Shown: positions 1 to 11,481 of the stretch, piece after piece
Numbering within the stretch: position 1 is the first letter of the stretch
Layout of the letters: each line of letters opens with the position of its first letter
Source: Lentilactobacillus kosonis
GTDB lineage: Bacteria > Bacillota > Bacilli > Lactobacillales > Lactobacillaceae
Direction: 5' to 3'
DNA: 64,000 nucleotides
Assembly: GCF_003864335.1 (NCBI RefSeq)
Contig: NZ_BEXA01000003.1
Span: 62,001-126,000, forward strand
The notes under the pieces: generated by a model
Databases searched by the model: none
The model's input: the letters and a program-made list of their open reading frames with translations, nothing else
Told to the model about the DNA's origin: nothing
Position numbers and translations under genes: made by a program

Positions 1-326
1 GTAATGTGACTAGTACGTTTGTTAATTGGTGAAGCAGAACCCTTTGCACGAGGGCGGAAACGCTTGAGCGTTGGTCCTTCATTTACAAAAACTTCGCTTA
101 CATACAAATTATCACTGTCTAAGTCAAAATTGTTTTCTGCGTTAGCAACTGCAGATTTCAAAACTTTTGCTACCACTGGTGAAGCTCCACGAGGTGTGAA
201 GTCCAAGATAGCTGCTGCTTCAGCAACGTTCTTGCCTCTAATAAGATCAACTACAAGGCGGACCTTACGAGCGGCAATACGAACAGTTTTAGCAGTTGCT
301 TGTGCTGATGTAACTTGTTCAGCCAT
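1..326 (-). CDS. rplV: 50S ribosomal protein L22 (3' part missing)
   Basis: This gene encodes L22, a protein that binds 23S rRNA and lines the peptide exit tunnel. The visible part starts [20 protein letters not shown] and has the family pattern [13 protein letters not shown], then the assembly-loop region around [13 protein letters not shown]. The window edge cuts the gene before its C-terminus. The ATG at 326 is chosen because a strong AGGAGG ribosome binding site lies just upstream. It sits 17 bases downstream of rpsS, in the usual S10 operon order, and is co-transcribed with it. Identification is secure. Confidence 0.97.
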   Translation of the reverse strand, partial: MAEQVTSAQATAKTVRIAARKVRLVVDLIRGKNVAEAAAILDFTPRGASPVVAKVLKSAVANAENNFDLDSDNLYVSEVFVNEGPTLKRFRPRAKGSASPINKRTSHI

Positions 327-343
327 TAGTTATCCTCCTTGCT

Positions 344-618
344 TTACTTAGTTTTCTTATCGTCACCACTGTGACCATGGAAAGTACGTGTTGGAACAAA
401 CTCACCGAGTTTATGTCCAACCATGTCTTCTTGAACATACACTGGTACATGTTTACGACCATCATAAACTGCGAATGTATATCCAATAAAACTTGGGAAA
501 ATCGTTGACCGACGAGACCAAGTCTTGATTACAGACTTCTTTTCTTGGTCTTTTTGAGCATCAACCTTTTTAAGTAAGTGCTCGTCAGCGAATGGTCCCT
601 TTTTAAGCTACGACTCAT
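344..618 (-). CDS. rpsS: 30S ribosomal protein S19, with a 1-base deletion
   Basis: S19 sits in the head of the 30S subunit next to S13. Read from the ATG at 618 the protein starts MSRSLK and then leaves frame. Adding one T to the T-run at 600-604 restores [17 protein letters not shown] through to the end [11 protein letters not shown], giving the normal 91 residues. The gene is essential, so the deletion in a homopolymer is almost certainly a sequence error rather than a real mutation. It lies between rplB and rplV as in other S10 operons, with a GAGG ribosome binding site ahead of the start. Confidence 0.93.
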
Positions 619-658
619 TTTGTGACCTCCTCTGTTGACATGCATTAAATGCTATTTA

Positions 659-1498
659 TTACATCTTCGATCCTTTACGACGACGAACGATAAATTTATC
701 AGAACGTGCCTTCTTAGAACGAGTCTTCTTACCAACTGTCTTCTTACCCCATGGTGATAATGGTGATGGAAGACCAACTGGAGCTTTACCTTCACCACCA
801 CCATGTGGGTGATCGTTAGGGTTCATTACAGATCCACGAACGTGTGGACGTTGGCCCTTGTAACGAGTACGTCCAGCTTTACCAACATTAACAAGTTCAT
901 GTTCTTCATTACCAACAGCACCAATAGTGGCACGGTTAACAGAAAGAATCATACGAACTTCGCCTGAAGATAATCTAACAAGTACGTATTTACCGTCACG
1001 ACCTAATAATTGAGCTGATGTACCAGCAGAACGAACAAGTTGTCCACCCTTACCAGGCTTTAACTCAATATTATGAATAACTGATCCGACAGGAATGTTT
1101 GCAAGTGGCAATGTGTTACCAGTCTTAATATCAGCGTTAGGACCTGATTCAACTTTGTCCCCTACCTTCAAGCCTTTAGGTGCGATGATGTATGCTTTGA
1201 TACCATCTTCATACACGATAAGGGCAATATTAGCAGTTCTGTTTGGATCATATTCAATAGCTTTAACAGTAGCTGTAATATCATCTTTATTACGTTTGAA
1301 ATCAATAATACGATATTGATTCTTGTTTCCGCCACCACGGTGACGAACAGTCATGTGACCGTAGTTATTACGGCCGGCAGTCTTGCTCTTTGATTCAAGC
1401 AATGACTTTTCAGGTTTTGACTTAGTGATATCACTGTAGTCAAGACTAGTCATGTTACGTCGACCATTACTGGTTGGCTTGTATGTCTTAATACCCAA
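659..1498 (-). CDS. rplB: 50S ribosomal protein L2
   Basis: L2 is a 23S rRNA-binding protein needed for subunit joining and peptidyl transferase activity. The frame is intact and encodes 279 residues, the usual length. It starts [17 protein letters not shown] and carries the C-terminal signature region with [14 protein letters not shown], where the conserved histidine lies near the peptidyl transferase centre, followed by a basic tail ending RRRKGSKM. It lies 27 bases after rplW with a GGAGGG ribosome binding site and is part of the S10 operon. Confidence 0.98.
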   Translation of the reverse strand: MGIKTYKPTSNGRRNMTSLDYSDITKSKPEKSLLESKSKTAGRNNYGHMTVRHRGGGNKNQYRIIDFKRNKDDITATVKAIEYDPNRTANIALIVYEDGIKAYIIAPKGLKVGDKVESGPNADIKTGNTLPLANIPVGSVIHNIELKPGKGGQLVRSAGTSAQLLGRDGKYVLVRLSSGEVRMILSVNRATIGAVGNEEHELVNVGKAGRTRYKGQRPHVRGSVMNPNDHPHGGGEGKAPVGLPSPLSPWGKKTVGKKTRSKKARSDKFIVRRRKGSKM

Positions 1499-1525
1499 GA
1501 TGTTTCCCTCCTATATTAAGTATTT

Positions 1526-1813
1526 TTATTCTTCACCGAATAATTGGATTTCTTTTGAATCGTCGGTTAACTTAACGATTGCTTTACGACGCTTTTTAGT
1601 GAAGCCAACATATCTACCTTGGCGTTTTTCCTTACCTTTAACGTTCATAATGTTAACTTTAGTAACTTTAACATCAAAAATGTCTTCGATAGCTTTTTTC
1701 ACTTGGGTCTTAGTTGCTCGTACATCAACGTCGAAAGTGTACTTCTTGTCGTCCATCTTACTTGTTGATTCTTCGGTAATAACGGGACGTAAAATAATAT
1801 CGCGTGATTCCAT
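1526..1813 (-). CDS. rplW: 50S ribosomal protein L23
   Basis: L23 lies at the exit of the peptide tunnel and is the docking site for trigger factor and SRP. The 95-residue protein starts [20 protein letters not shown] and contains the family stretch [20 protein letters not shown], followed by the basic loop [20 protein letters not shown]. Its ATG overlaps the rplD stop codon by one base (TAATG), which points to translational coupling. Complete and typical. Confidence 0.98.
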   Translation of the reverse strand: MESRDIILRPVITEESTSKMDDKKYTFDVDVRATKTQVKKAIEDIFDVKVTKVNIMNVKGKEKRQGRYVGFTKKRRKAIVKLTDDSKEIQLFGEE

Positions 1814-2436
1814 TATGCGAGCACCTCCTCTACTTGAGAAAGGGCAGCTTTTGTAATAACGACTTTGTCGCTGTTAGCAACATCAAGTACGTTAACTCCC
1901 TTTGCAGGAACAACTTTAACGTTTTTAAGATTGCGAGCAGATAACAATGCTTTTTCGTTGTCGTCTTCCAAAACTACCAATGTCTTAGTTGCAACTTCCA
2001 ACTTGTCTAACATTGCAGAAAATTCTTTAGTCTTTGGTGCATCAAATGCAATAGCATCAAGAACTAGGAACTTGTCGTCTGCAACCTTTGCAGATAAAAC
2101 AGACTTCAATGCTAAACGAGTAACTTTACGTGGTAAATGGTATGCGTATGAACGTGGAGTAGGTCCAAAGACAATTCCACCGCCACGCCATTGTGGTGAA
2201 CGAATTGATCCTTGACGAGCTCTACCAGTACCTTTTTGACGCCATGGTTTCTTACCACCACCGCGAACAGCTGAACGGTTCTTAACAGCGTGAGTTCCTT
2301 GGCGCATTGAAGCACGTTGCATTAAGATTGTATCAAAAACTACGTTTTCGTTTGGTTCGATACCAAAGATAGCGTCATTTAATGAAACACTACCATTCTT
2401 ACTTCCATCTTGTTTATATAATGCTACATCAGTCAT
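1813..2436 (-). CDS. rplD: 50S ribosomal protein L4
   Basis: L4 binds 23S rRNA and its extended loop lines the exit tunnel. The 207-residue protein has the central loop with [20 protein letters not shown] and then [19 protein letters not shown], both diagnostic of bacterial L4. In some bacteria L4 also represses its own operon; nothing in this sequence tests that. It lies 20 bases downstream of rplC with a GGGAGG ribosome binding site, and its stop overlaps the rplW start. Confidence 0.98.
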   Translation of the reverse strand: MTDVALYKQDGSKNGSVSLNDAIFGIEPNENVVFDTILMQRASMRQGTHAVKNRSAVRGGGKKPWRQKGTGRARQGSIRSPQWRGGGIVFGPTPRSYAYHLPRKVTRLALKSVLSAKVADDKFLVLDAIAFDAPKTKEFSAMLDKLEVATKTLVVLEDDNEKALLSARNLKNVKVVPAKGVNVLDVANSDKVVITKAALSQVEEVLA

Positions 2437-2456
2437 TTATGGTTGCCTCCCTTCTA

Positions 2457-3089
2457 TTATTTTGCACCGCGAGCTGCGGTTTTAATTGTAATGTATGATT
2501 TGTTCGCTCCAGGTACGTTACCTTTAACCAAAATCACGTTGTTCTCAACATCAGCACGAACAACTTCAAGGTTCTGAATAGTAACAGTCTTGTTACCCAT
2601 TCGACCTGGTAGTTTCATACCAGCTGCAACACGGTTAATGATTGGTCCCAATGAACCTGGACGACGGTGATAACGAGAACCATGAGTTTCTGGTCCACGA
2701 CGTTGACCATCTTTATGAACGTTACCTTGGTATCCATGACCCTTAGTAATACCAGTTACATCAACGATGTCGCCTGGTTCAAAGATGTCAGCCTTAACTT
2801 CACCTGATAATTCGTAATCTCCCAGCTCAACATCTTTGATTTCTTTAATGAAGCGCTTAGGAGTAGTTTTTGCCTTCTTTGCATGACCTTCTGCTGGCTT
2901 GTTAGTAAGCACAGCACGTTTGTCTGCATAACCCAATTGAATAGCATCGTAACCGTCAGTTTCAGCAGTTTTAACTTGCATAACGACGTTAGGGCTAACT
3001 TCAATTACAGTAACGGGAACTAATTCTCCGTTGTCTGTGAAAACTTGGGTCATTCCAACTTTCTTTCCTAAGATTCCTTTTTTGGTCAT
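2457..3089 (-). CDS. rplC: 50S ribosomal protein L3
   Basis: L3 is an early assembly protein of the 50S subunit that reaches towards the peptidyl transferase centre. The 210-residue product starts [20 protein letters not shown] and has the conserved tip region [13 protein letters not shown] followed by KLPGRMGN. The frame is intact. It is the second gene of the S10 operon, 28 bases after rpsJ, with a GGAGGT ribosome binding site before the ATG at 3089. Confidence 0.98.
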   Translation of the reverse strand: MTKKGILGKKVGMTQVFTDNGELVPVTVIEVSPNVVMQVKTAETDGYDAIQLGYADKRAVLTNKPAEGHAKKAKTTPKRFIKEIKDVELGDYELSGEVKADIFEPGDIVDVTGITKGHGYQGNVHKDGQRRGPETHGSRYHRRPGSLGPIINRVAAGMKLPGRMGNKTVTIQNLEVVRADVENNVILVKGNVPGANKSYITIKTAARGAK

Positions 3090-3117
3090 GAGTACACCTC
3101 CAATTTAAATATAATTT

Positions 3118-3426
3118 TTATAACTTAATTTCAATATCCACACCACTTGGTAAGTCAAGCTTCATTAATGAGTCGACTGTCTTTGGTGTTGGATTAGTAA
3201 TATCGATTAAACGCTTATGTGTTAAGATCTCAAATTGTTCACGCGCATCCTTAAACTTATGTGGTGAGCTTAAAACAGTATAGATAGTACGTTCTGTTGG
3301 CAATGGAATTGGACCTGAAATAGTAGCTCCAGTTCTTTCTGCCGTAGCAACGATCTTTTCTGCTGATTGATCTAAAATACGATGTTCATATGCCTTTAAG
3401 CGAATACGAATCTTTTGTTTTGCCAT
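3118..3426 (-). CDS. rpsJ: 30S ribosomal protein S10
   Basis: S10 is a head protein of the 30S subunit; in many bacteria it also works as the antitermination factor NusE. The open frame extends upstream to 3516, but the ATG at 3426 is chosen because it gives [20 protein letters not shown], the standard S10 N-terminus, with a GGAGGG ribosome binding site nine bases ahead. That gives 102 residues, the family's length. It is the first gene of the S10 operon. Confidence 0.97.
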   Translation of the reverse strand: MAKQKIRIRLKAYEHRILDQSAEKIVATAERTGATISGPIPLPTERTIYTVLSSPHKFKDAREQFEILTHKRLIDITNPTPKTVDSLMKLDLPSGVDIEIKL

Positions 3427-3584
3427 TGTGTTCCCTCCTTCGTCTATTTTAAAAATATGACTAACTCCGTGAAAATTACCGCCGCATCCATGGCAAAGCA
3501 TCCGGGTGTGTCGCAACCTTTCACATCAAAGCTATCATGTATCATTTTTTGAGCATACTTACCCTTAAAAACAATTACTAGAAC

Positions 3585-3613
3585 AGTGTACAAGAAAAGC
3601 TGCCTTATGACAA
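3585..3613 (-). promoter_or_regulatory. Promoter of the S10 operon
   Basis: On the minus strand TTGTCA (3608-3613), a 17-base spacer and TACACT (3585-3590) form a sigma-A-type promoter. The start would fall near 3578 and give a leader of about 150 bases before rpsJ. The -35 region lies in one arm of an imperfect inverted repeat (3606-3613 with 3649-3656). Position and match are good, but it is not proven. Confidence 0.6.
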
Positions 3614-3662
3614 GACCTATTACTGATAAATTTTAATTTGTAATGTTTTTGTCATAGGTAAT

Positions 3663-3693
3663 AAAAAAAGCGATGAGCTATGTAGCTCATCGC
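3663..3693 (-). terminator. Terminator after fusA
   Basis: A hairpin with 11-base arms (GCGATGAGCTA and its complement) is followed on the minus strand by seven T residues, a few bases after the fusA stop. It separates the str operon from the S10 operon. The remaining gap up to rpsJ holds only the S10 promoter and the inverted repeat noted there. Confidence 0.9.
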
Positions 3694-3701
3694 TTAAGGA
3701 A

Positions 3702-5804
3702 TTAATCTTCTGAAGATGCGTTTCCGCCGTTCTTCTTAATGATTTCTTCTTGAATGCTCTTTGGAACTGCTTCGTAGTGATCAAATGTCATAGTAAATGT
3801 ACCACGACCTTGTGATGCAGAACGTAAAGTAGTTGCATATCCAAACATTTCTGAAAGAGGAACAAAAGCATGAATTTCTTCTGATCCGGCAACAGCTTCC
3901 ATACCTTCAACACGACCACGACGGGCAGTAATTTGGCCCATGATATCACCCATGTACTCTTCTGGCACACGAACTTCAACCTTCATGATTGGTTCAAGGA
4001 TAACTGGAGCGGCCTTCTTAGCGGCTTCACGCAAAGCGATTGAAGCGGCAACCTTAAATGCGGCTTCACTTGAATCGACATCATGGTAACTACCATCGTA
4101 TAACTTGGCTTTCAAGTCAACCAAAGGATAACCGGCAAGGACACCGTTATTCATAGCTTCTCTCAAACCTTGTTCAACTGATGGAATGTACTCACGAGGA
4201 ACAACACCACCAACGATGGCATCTTCGAATTCAAAACCTTTACCTTCTTCATTAGGTGAAAATTCAACCCAAACATCACCATATTGACCTTTACCACCAG
4301 ATTGACGAACAAACTTACCTTGAGCTTGAACATCTTTGGTGAATGCTTCACGATATGAAACTTGTGGAGCACCAATAGTAGCTTCAACGTTAAATTCACG
4401 TTTCATACGATCAACAATAATGTCCAAGTGCAACTCACCCATTCCGGCGATAATTGTTTCACCAGTTTCAGGATTGGTTTCAGCATGGAATGAAGGATCT
4501 TCTTCAGCAAGCTTTTGAAGAGCAACATCCATTTTATCTTGGTCAGCCTTTGACTTAGGTTCAACGGCAACCTGGATAACTGGGTCAGGGAATTCCATTG
4601 ATTCCAAGTGAAGTGGATGATCTGGATCAGTTAAAGAATCACCAGTAGTAGTGTTCTTCAAGCCAATGGCAGCAGCGATATCACCTGAGAAAACTTCAGG
4701 AATTTCTTGACGTTGATTGGAATGCATTTGTAGCAAACGACCAACACGTTCACGTTTGTCCTTAGTTGAGTTAAGAACATATGATCCTGATTCAAGAGTA
4801 CCTTGATATACACGAATAAATGTTAAACGACCAACGAATGGGTCAGTAGCAACCTTAAATGCTAAGGCAGCAAATGGCTTGTCGTCTCCGGCAACCAATT
4901 CAACTGTTTCATCAGTATCAGGGTCAGTAGCGTTGTATGGTTTAACATCCAAAGGTGATGGCAAGTAATCAACAACCGCATCAAGCATCATTTGAACACC
5001 CTTGTTCTTAAATGCTGAACCAGCAAGAACTGGGAATAGTTCTAGCTTCAATGTACCCTTACGGATGGCAGCCTTAATTTCATCAACTGGAATTTCTTGA
5101 CCATCCAAGTATTTTTCCATGATGTCATCATCGATATCAGCTAACTGTTCGAGCATTTGTGCACGACGCTTTTCAGCTTCTTCCTTATATTCATCAGGAA
5201 TATCAACAGTATCCCATTCTGAACCAAGTTCGTCTTCATCGTAGATATCGGCCTTCATTTCAACAAGGTCAATAACTCCTTCGAATTCGTCTTCGGCACC
5301 GATGGGCATTTGAATAGCCAAAGCATTTGCTTGCAAACGGTCGCGAAGTGATTTAACAGAAAAATCAAAGTCCGCACCCATCTTATCCATCTTGTTCGCA
5401 AAAACAATTCTTGGAACACTGTAATCTGATGCTTGACGCCAAACCGTTTCAGTTTGAGGTTCAACACCAGCTTGAGCATCAAGAACAGCTACGGCACCAT
5501 CTAGAACACGAAGTGAACGTTCAACTTCAATAGTAAAGTCCACGTGTCCTGGGGTATCAATAATGTTGATACGGTGATCCTTCCATGCAGCTGTAGTAGC
5601 AGCGGAAGTAATAGTAATACCACGTTCTTGTTCTTGGTCCATCCAGTCCATTTGTGAAGCACCATCATGGGTTTCACCAATTTTGTGAATTTTACCGGTA
5701 TAGTACAAGATACGTTCAGTAGTAGTTGTTTTACCAGCATCGATATGCGCCATGATACCGATGTTACGAGTTTTTTCTAGCGGAAATTCTCGTTTGTTTG
5801 CCAT
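3702..5804 (-). CDS. fusA: Translation elongation factor G
   Basis: EF-G is the GTPase that drives translocation and, with RRF, ribosome recycling. The 700-residue frame is intact. G1 is [12 protein letters not shown] near residue 20, the switch region is RGITITSAA near 61, G3 is DTPGHVDF near 84 and G4 is NKMD near 138. Domains II to V follow, with the domain IV segment [15 protein letters not shown]. The ATG at 5804 has an AAGGAG ribosome binding site. It is the last gene of the rpsL-rpsG-fusA unit, about 90 bases after rpsG, and ends at a clear terminator. Confidence 0.98.
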   Translation of the reverse strand: MANKREFPLEKTRNIGIMAHIDAGKTTTTERILYYTGKIHKIGETHDGASQMDWMDQEQERGITITSAATTAAWKDHRINIIDTPGHVDFTIEVERSLRVLDGAVAVLDAQAGVEPQTETVWRQASDYSVPRIVFANKMDKMGADFDFSVKSLRDRLQANALAIQMPIGAEDEFEGVIDLVEMKADIYDEDELGSEWDTVDIPDEYKEEAEKRRAQMLEQLADIDDDIMEKYLDGQEIPVDEIKAAIRKGTLKLELFPVLAGSAFKNKGVQMMLDAVVDYLPSPLDVKPYNATDPDTDETVELVAGDDKPFAALAFKVATDPFVGRLTFIRVYQGTLESGSYVLNSTKDKRERVGRLLQMHSNQRQEIPEVFSGDIAAAIGLKNTTTGDSLTDPDHPLHLESMEFPDPVIQVAVEPKSKADQDKMDVALQKLAEEDPSFHAETNPETGETIIAGMGELHLDIIVDRMKREFNVEATIGAPQVSYREAFTKDVQAQGKFVRQSGGKGQYGDVWVEFSPNEEGKGFEFEDAIVGGVVPREYIPSVEQGLREAMNNGVLAGYPLVDLKAKLYDGSYHDVDSSEAAFKVAASIALREAAKKAAPVILEPIMKVEVRVPEEYMGDIMGQITARRGRVEGMEAVAGSEEIHAFVPLSEMFGYATTLRSASQGRGTFTMTFDHYEAVPKSIQEEIIKKNGGNASSED

Positions 5805-5894
5805 TGTGTAACTCCTTCCGAAAATCGTGCTTACTTACAGGAAAAACGGTCTAGCGACCGCTATCCTAAAATTATTAGCAATGGTCTGTGCTTA

Positions 5895-6365
5895 TTACCA
5901 GCGGTAATGTGCAAATGCACGGTTAGCTTCAGCCATCTTATGAGTGTCTTCACGCTTCTTAACAGCAGCACCTGTGTTGTTAGCAGCATCCATGATTTCA
6001 CGTGCAAGTCGTTCAGTCATAGTATGTTCACCACGTAGACGAGCATAACTAACGATCCAACGAAGACCAAGAGTAGTACGACGGTCTGGACGAACTTCGA
6101 TTGGAACTTGGTAGTTTGATCCACCAACACGACGAGCCTTAACTTCAAGTACAGGCATAACGTTCTTCATAGCTTCTTCAAACACTTCAACTGGTTCGTT
6201 ACCAGTTTCTTCTTTAATCATATCGAACGCTGCATATAAAATCTTTGCAGATGTTCCTCGCTTACCGTCTAACATCATACGGTTAATCAAGCGAGTAACC
6301 AATTTAGAGTTGTACATTGGATCTGGAAGTACTTCTCTCTTTTGAACATTTCCTTTTCTAGGCAT
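5895..6365 (-). CDS. rpsG: 30S ribosomal protein S7
   Basis: S7 starts assembly of the 30S head by binding the 3' major domain of 16S rRNA. The 156-residue product starts [16 protein letters not shown] and ends [15 protein letters not shown], both typical. The conserved segment [20 protein letters not shown] is present near residue 81. The gene lies 54 bases downstream of rpsL in the str operon, with an AGGAGG ribosome binding site. Intact. Confidence 0.98.
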   Translation of the reverse strand: MPRKGNVQKREVLPDPMYNSKLVTRLINRMMLDGKRGTSAKILYAAFDMIKEETGNEPVEVFEEAMKNVMPVLEVKARRVGGSNYQVPIEVRPDRRTTLGLRWIVSYARLRGEHTMTERLAREIMDAANNTGAAVKKREDTHKMAEANRAFAHYRW

Positions 6366-6419
6366 TTCGTTATCCTCCTATTAATAGATAGAACTTAATT
6401 TGAATTAATCGAATAGATA

Positions 6420-6833
6420 TTATTCTTTAGGCTTCTTTGTACCGTATTTAGAACGACTCTTACGACGATCTGTAACACCGGCAGTATCGAGGGCACCACG
6501 AATAACGTGATAACGAACACCAGGTAAATCTTTAACACGGCCTCCACGAATAAGAACAACACTATGTTCTTGCAAGTTGTGTCCAATACCTGGAATATAA
6601 GCAGTAACTTCGATCAAGTTTGACAAACGTACACGAGCGTACTTACGTAAAGCAGAGTTAGGCTTCTTTGGTGTCATAGTACCGACACGGGTAGCAACCC
6701 CACGCTTTTGAGGAGCAGGTACGTTAACTTGCTTCTTCTTGTAAGAGTTATAAGCATAGTTTAAAGCTGGTGCATCTGATTTAGAACTTCTAGATTTACG
6801 TCCTTTACGAACCAATTGGTTAATTGTAGGCAT
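6420..6833 (-). CDS. rpsL: 30S ribosomal protein S12
   Basis: S12 is the decoding-centre protein where streptomycin resistance mutations arise. The 137-residue product starts [15 protein letters not shown]. It contains [17 protein letters not shown], with the first key lysine in KKPNS, and [14 protein letters not shown] with a normal lysine just before it in the stretch VKDLPGVRY, so no resistance change is visible. It is the first gene of the str operon, with an AAAGGAG ribosome binding site. Confidence 0.98.
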   Translation of the reverse strand: MPTINQLVRKGRKSRSSKSDAPALNYAYNSYKKKQVNVPAPQKRGVATRVGTMTPKKPNSALRKYARVRLSNLIEVTAYIPGIGHNLQEHSVVLIRGGRVKDLPGVRYHVIRGALDTAGVTDRRKSRSKYGTKKPKE

Positions 6834-6885
6834 CTAAAAAGTCTCCTTTCACAAATATCATTTATAGTATAAGTCCACACATCCA

Positions 6886-6923
6886 GGCGGTTCTTTTTTA
6901 GGTAAAAAAGAATGTGTACCGCC
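6886..6923 (-). promoter_or_regulatory. Hairpin in the rpsL leader
   Basis: On the minus strand GGCGGT and ACCGCC close a hairpin. Its inner stem is CTTTTTT/AAAAAAG with a four-base loop. It lies 53 bases before the rpsL start, so it would be in the leader of the str operon mRNA. No T-run follows, so it is not a simple terminator. Its role is unknown; autogenous control by S12 or S7 is only one possibility. The rest of the 6834-7074 gap shows no clear promoter. Confidence 0.45.
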
Positions 6924-7074
6924 CAACACTTTTTGCCAGAACAGTCAGCATGTCTGATCAATTCAGAAACCTGTTACAAAAAGCACCTTGTATAATTTAT
7001 CATGAGGATAGATTTCTGTCAATGTTGAATGTTTTATTACTTTTCCCCGTAATTAACTATCAGGGGGATATCAA

Positions 7075-7761
7075 ATGGAAATACTTAAACCAATTATTTT
7101 ATTTATTTTGGGTAGCTCAATAGCTTCATTCCTTGTGGTAATTGTAATTCGTGGACAACATTGCGAATCCATCTTATGGCCAAAATCACACTGTGATAGT
7201 TGTAATAATTCGTTAACCATCATTGAGCTTATTCCAATATTTAATTTTATATATTTACATGGCCTATGTCGATATTGCAAACAATCAATCAATCCAACAA
7301 GCTTTATTTCAGAAATTATTTTAGGTAGTCTATTTGCGTCTAGCATCTTTTACTCAACCTCAATTGAAATGATAACCATCAGTACTTGGATGTTATTCCT
7401 TAGTCTCGATGATTTAAACGATACTCAGGTGTCCAGACTAGCATTAGTCAGTTTTATAATCATCTGTATCTTATTTGGAAAACCACCGCTTGCCACTCTG
7501 ACGATCACCTTATCAATAATGATTGTTTTGATTTTGATAAACCGTCAGGAATTATTCATTGGGAATGCTGATATAGAATTCGGTGGTGCCTTAGTCTTAC
7601 TAATCGGCCTAAAGTTAACCTTACTGGCCATCTTTATCGCTTGTCTGCTTGCATTATCTTATATTTTCCTACGACACGACTGCCACTTAAAATTGCCTTT
7701 TGTTCCCTTCTTATCGGTCGCTTATTTAATAACCCAGCAAATTGAAAGTTTTATTTATTAA
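7075..7761 (+). CDS. A24-family prepilin peptidase, ComC-like
   Basis: This is a polytopic membrane aspartyl protease of the type that processes prepilins, in lactobacilli the ComGC-like pseudopilins of the DNA uptake machine. The 228-residue product has an N-terminal membrane segment, then two CxxC pairs (CDSCNN and CRYC, near residues 41-66), then further membrane segments. Two catalytic-type aspartates are visible, in SLDDLND and in GNADIEFGG, which stands for the usual GxGD motif. The G-N-A-D spelling is somewhat off consensus. The ATG at 7075 follows a GGGGG ribosome binding site. The gene stands alone, pointing against its ribosomal and polymerase neighbours. Confidence 0.85.
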   Translation: MEILKPIILFILGSSIASFLVVIVIRGQHCESILWPKSHCDSCNNSLTIIELIPIFNFIYLHGLCRYCKQSINPTSFISEIILGSLFASSIFYSTSIEMITISTWMLFLSLDDLNDTQVSRLALVSFIIICILFGKPPLATLTITLSIMIVLILINRQELFIGNADIEFGGALVLLIGLKLTLLAIFIACLLALSYIFLRHDCHLKLPFVPFLSVAYLITQQIESFIY

Positions 7762-7764
7762 AAA

Positions 7765-7801
7765 CAAAAAAGGTATCGAGATTAAATCTCGATACCTTTT
7801 T
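7765..7801. terminator. Bidirectional terminator between comC-like gene and rpoC
   Basis: GGTATCGAGATT and its complement form a 12-base stem (7772-7796). A-rich sequence lies on the left and a T-run on the right, so it can end both the plus-strand prepilin peptidase transcript and the minus-strand rpoBC transcript. Confidence 0.9.
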
Positions 7802-7819
7802 GCGAATAACTGGAATAAA

Positions 7820-10800
7820 TTACTTACCTTGTTCTTCGGCTTTCATTTTCTCTTCTAATTCACTAATTGAGTAAACTCCATCAGTTGATGAATCGCCAGT
7901 TTCTTCAGGTTTAATTCCACGGTAGTCACCCATACCAGTTCCGGCAGGAATTAACTTACCAATGATAACATTTTCTTTAAGTCCAACAAGCGGATCATTC
8001 TTACCACGAATAGCAGCGTCAGTAAGAACTCTAGTTGTTTCCTGGAATGAGGCAGCAGACAAGAAACTGTTAGTTTCAAGAGCAGCCTTAGTGATTCCAA
8101 GTAGTACAGGACGAGCAGTAGCAGGAACTGCACCAGAAACAACTGCATCAGCATTACTTTCTTTAAAGTCGTTGATATCCATCAGGGTACCTGGAAGAAC
8201 ATCTGTGTCACCTGGATCCATGATTCTAACCTTACGAAGCATTTGTCTAACCATGATTTCCACGTGCTTATCAGAAACTTCTACCCCTTGTTTACGATAA
8301 ACGTTTTGTACTTCATGTAGCAAGTAGTTTTCAGTTGAAAGAACATCACGAACTTTAAGAAGTTCTTTAGGATCAATAGAACCTTCATTAAGTGCTGCCC
8401 CACGGTGAATGTAATCACCTTCAGTAACTCTCATTCTAGCAGTCATTGGCACAGTATAAGTTCTAGTATCTGATTCACCCTTAATAGTAATCTCTTTGGT
8501 TCTCTCAGCAGGATTTTCTTCAATTGATTCAACCGTACCAGTTACTTCAGTGATTTCAGCTTTACCTTTAGGATTACGTGCTTCAACGATTTCTTGAACA
8601 CGAGGAAGTCCTTGAGTAATATCAGCGTTACCAGCAACACCACCAGTATGGAAGTTACGCATGGTTAACTGAGTACCTGGTTCACCAATTGATTGAGCAG
8701 CGACTGTACCAACTGCTTCACCAACTTCAACTTCATCACCAGTAGCCATGTTACGACCATAACATTTCTCACAAACCCCATGAACAGTGTTACAAGTAAA
8801 TGCAGAACGAATAGTAACTTCTTCGATACCAGCATCAACAATTGCTTGTCCCATTGCTTCATCGATCATTACTCCGGCAGGAACAATTACATCACCTGTC
8901 TTAGGGTTCTTAACAGTCTTCAATGCATAACGTCCAACGATTCGGTCATATAATGATTCAATCAATTCGTTACCATCAGTAATTTCACTGATAGTAAGAC
9001 CACGATCGGTACCACAGTCTTTTTCACGAACGATAACATCTTGGGCCACATCAACCAAACGACGAGTCAAGTAACCAGAGTTGGCAGTCTTAAGAGCTGT
9101 ATCGGTCATACCTTTACGAGCTCCATGGGTAGAAATGAACATTTCCAAAACAGAAAGTCCCTCACGGAAGTTTGCAGTGATAGGTAATTCCATGATTTCC
9201 CCGTTAGGAGCAGCCATCAATCCACGCATCCCGGCAAGCTGAGTAAAGTTAGAAACATTACCACGAGCTCCGGAATCACTCATCATGTAAATAGGGTTTT
9301 GAGGATCGAAGTTCTTCATAAGACGATCTTGAATTTCGTCCTTAGCATCATTCCAGATACCAATAACTCGTTCATAACGTTCTTGATCAGTAATCAATCC
9401 ACGACGGAATTGTTTAGTAACCATGCCAACCTTCTTATGAGCATCATCAATGATTTCTTGCTTGTCAGGAAGTTCAGTAACATCAACAATTCGACAGTAA
9501 GACCTGATTTAGTCGAATCGTCATAACCTAAGTCCTTCATTCTATCAAGTAGAAGAGAAGTTTCAGTTACCTTGTATTGTTTGTACACTTCGGCGATAAC
9601 ATCACTTAGGAAGCCCTTCTTAAACGGAAGAACTACTTCAGCGTCTTTAAGATGTTCATGGATATCTTCACCGGGTGCAAGGAAGTAATTATCATCAATG
9701 TAACCACCGATGTTAGTATCAGTTGGTTCATTCAAATATGGGAAACCTTCTGGCAGAATTTGGTTAAACAAAATCTTACCAACAGATGTCACCATAATTT
9801 TATCACGTTGATCATCAGTAAATGGCTTCTTAGGGTAAGCATCAACCTTGATACCAACTCTAGTATGCCAGTGAACTAATCCGTTTCTGAAAGCTAAGTC
9901 AGCTTCATCAGGAGAGTTAAAGATCATACCCTCACCAATCTTATTAACTTCTTCCATAGTTAGATAATAGTTACCGATAACCATATCTTGTGAAGGAACG
10001 ACAACTGGCTTTCCATCATTAGGAGCAAGGATATGTCCAGCAGCTAACATCAATAAACGTGATTCAGCTTGAGCTTCATCAGATAAAGGAACGTGGATGG
10101 CCATCTGGTCACCATCAAAATCGGCATTATAAGCTTCACACACAAGTGGATGCAAACGCATTGCCTTACCGGATACTAGAACTGGTTCGAATGCTTGAAT
10201 ACCTAAACGGTGAAGTGTAGGGGCCCGGTTTAATAGAACTGGATGTTCTTTAATAACGTCCTCTAATACACTAAATACATCATCATCTTGACGTTCGATT
10301 TTTCTCTTAGCGTTTTTAATGTTAGAAGCTAAGTTACGACCAACTAACTCTTTCATGATGAATGGCTTAAATAATTCCATAGCCATAGGAACTGGAAGTC
10401 CCATTTGGTTCATCTTCAAGTTAGGACCAACATCAATAACTGAACGGCCTGAGTAATCAACCCGCTTACCAAGTAAGTTTTGACGGAAACGTCCTTGCTT
10501 ACCTTTAAGCATGTGAGAAAGTGACTTAAGTGGACGGTTACCAGGACCAGCTACTGGACGGCCACGACGACCATTATCAATCAAAGCATCAACGGCTTCT
10601 TGCAGCATCCGTTTTTCGTTTTGAACGATAATTCCAGGAGCATTAAGATCAAGTAATCGTTTAAGACGATTGTTACGGTTAATAACTCGACGATATAAAT
10701 CATTCAAGTCAGAAGTAGCAAATCGGCCACCTTCAAGTTGAACCATAGGACGTAAGTCAGGTGGAATAACTGGAACAGTGTCCATTACCATCCATGAAAG

Positions 10801-11466
10801 ATCGTTATTTGAGTTAACGAAGGCTTCCAAGATATCCAAACGTCTTACGGCACGAGTCCGCTTTTGACCAGTTGCTTCCTTAAGTTCTTCCTTAAGTTCT
10901 TCAACTTCTTTTTTAACATCAACATTTTTTAATAATGTCTTAATTGCTTCAGCACCAATTTGGGCTTCAAAACGTGGACCATATTCTTGCTTCTTATCAC
11001 GGTATTCACGTTCTGAAAGTAATTGCTTGTTTTCCATTGGTGTGTTACCTGAGTCAGTAACAACGTATGAAGCAAAGTAAATAATTTCTTCAAGGGCACG
11101 TGGGCTCATATCAAGTACAAGACCCATTCGGCTAGGAATTCCTTTGAAGTACCAGATGTGAGTTACGGGTGCAGCTAATTCGATATGACCCATTCGTTCA
11201 CGACGAACCTTTGAACGGGTAACCTCAACACCACATCGATCACAGACAATTCCCTTATAACGAATCCGCTTGTACTTACCACAAGCACATTCCCAATCCT
11301 TGGTAGGACCAAAAATTCTTTCATCAAAAAGCCCATCTTTTTCAGGCTTTAAAGTCCGATAGTTGATTGTTTCTGGCTTCTTAACCTCACCATATGACCA
11401 ACTACGGATCTTATCAGGAGATGCTAGACCAATCTGCATACTTTCGAATTTGTTAACATCGACCAC
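7820..11466 (-). CDS. rpoC: RNA polymerase beta' subunit, with a 1-base deletion
   Basis: The beta' subunit carries the catalytic magnesium site of RNA polymerase. The N-terminal half holds the zinc-binding cysteines (CACGKYKR then CDRCG) and the active-site motif [12 protein letters not shown]. The frame breaks near 9492. The last in-frame residues are KSGLTV, and restoring one C to the plus strand (TCGAC read as TCCGAC) continues [12 protein letters not shown] into [10 protein letters not shown], the start of the downstream frame. Repaired length is 1215 residues, as expected. It follows rpoB by 15 bases. The gene is essential, so a sequence error is by far the likeliest cause. Confidence 0.95.
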
Positions 11467-11481
11467 TAGTTCAACCTCCCA

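Noticed and set aside
19-351. 110-codon plus-strand frame at the left edge
   Set aside because: It is the antisense shadow of rplV, which has clear family sequence and a ribosome binding site.
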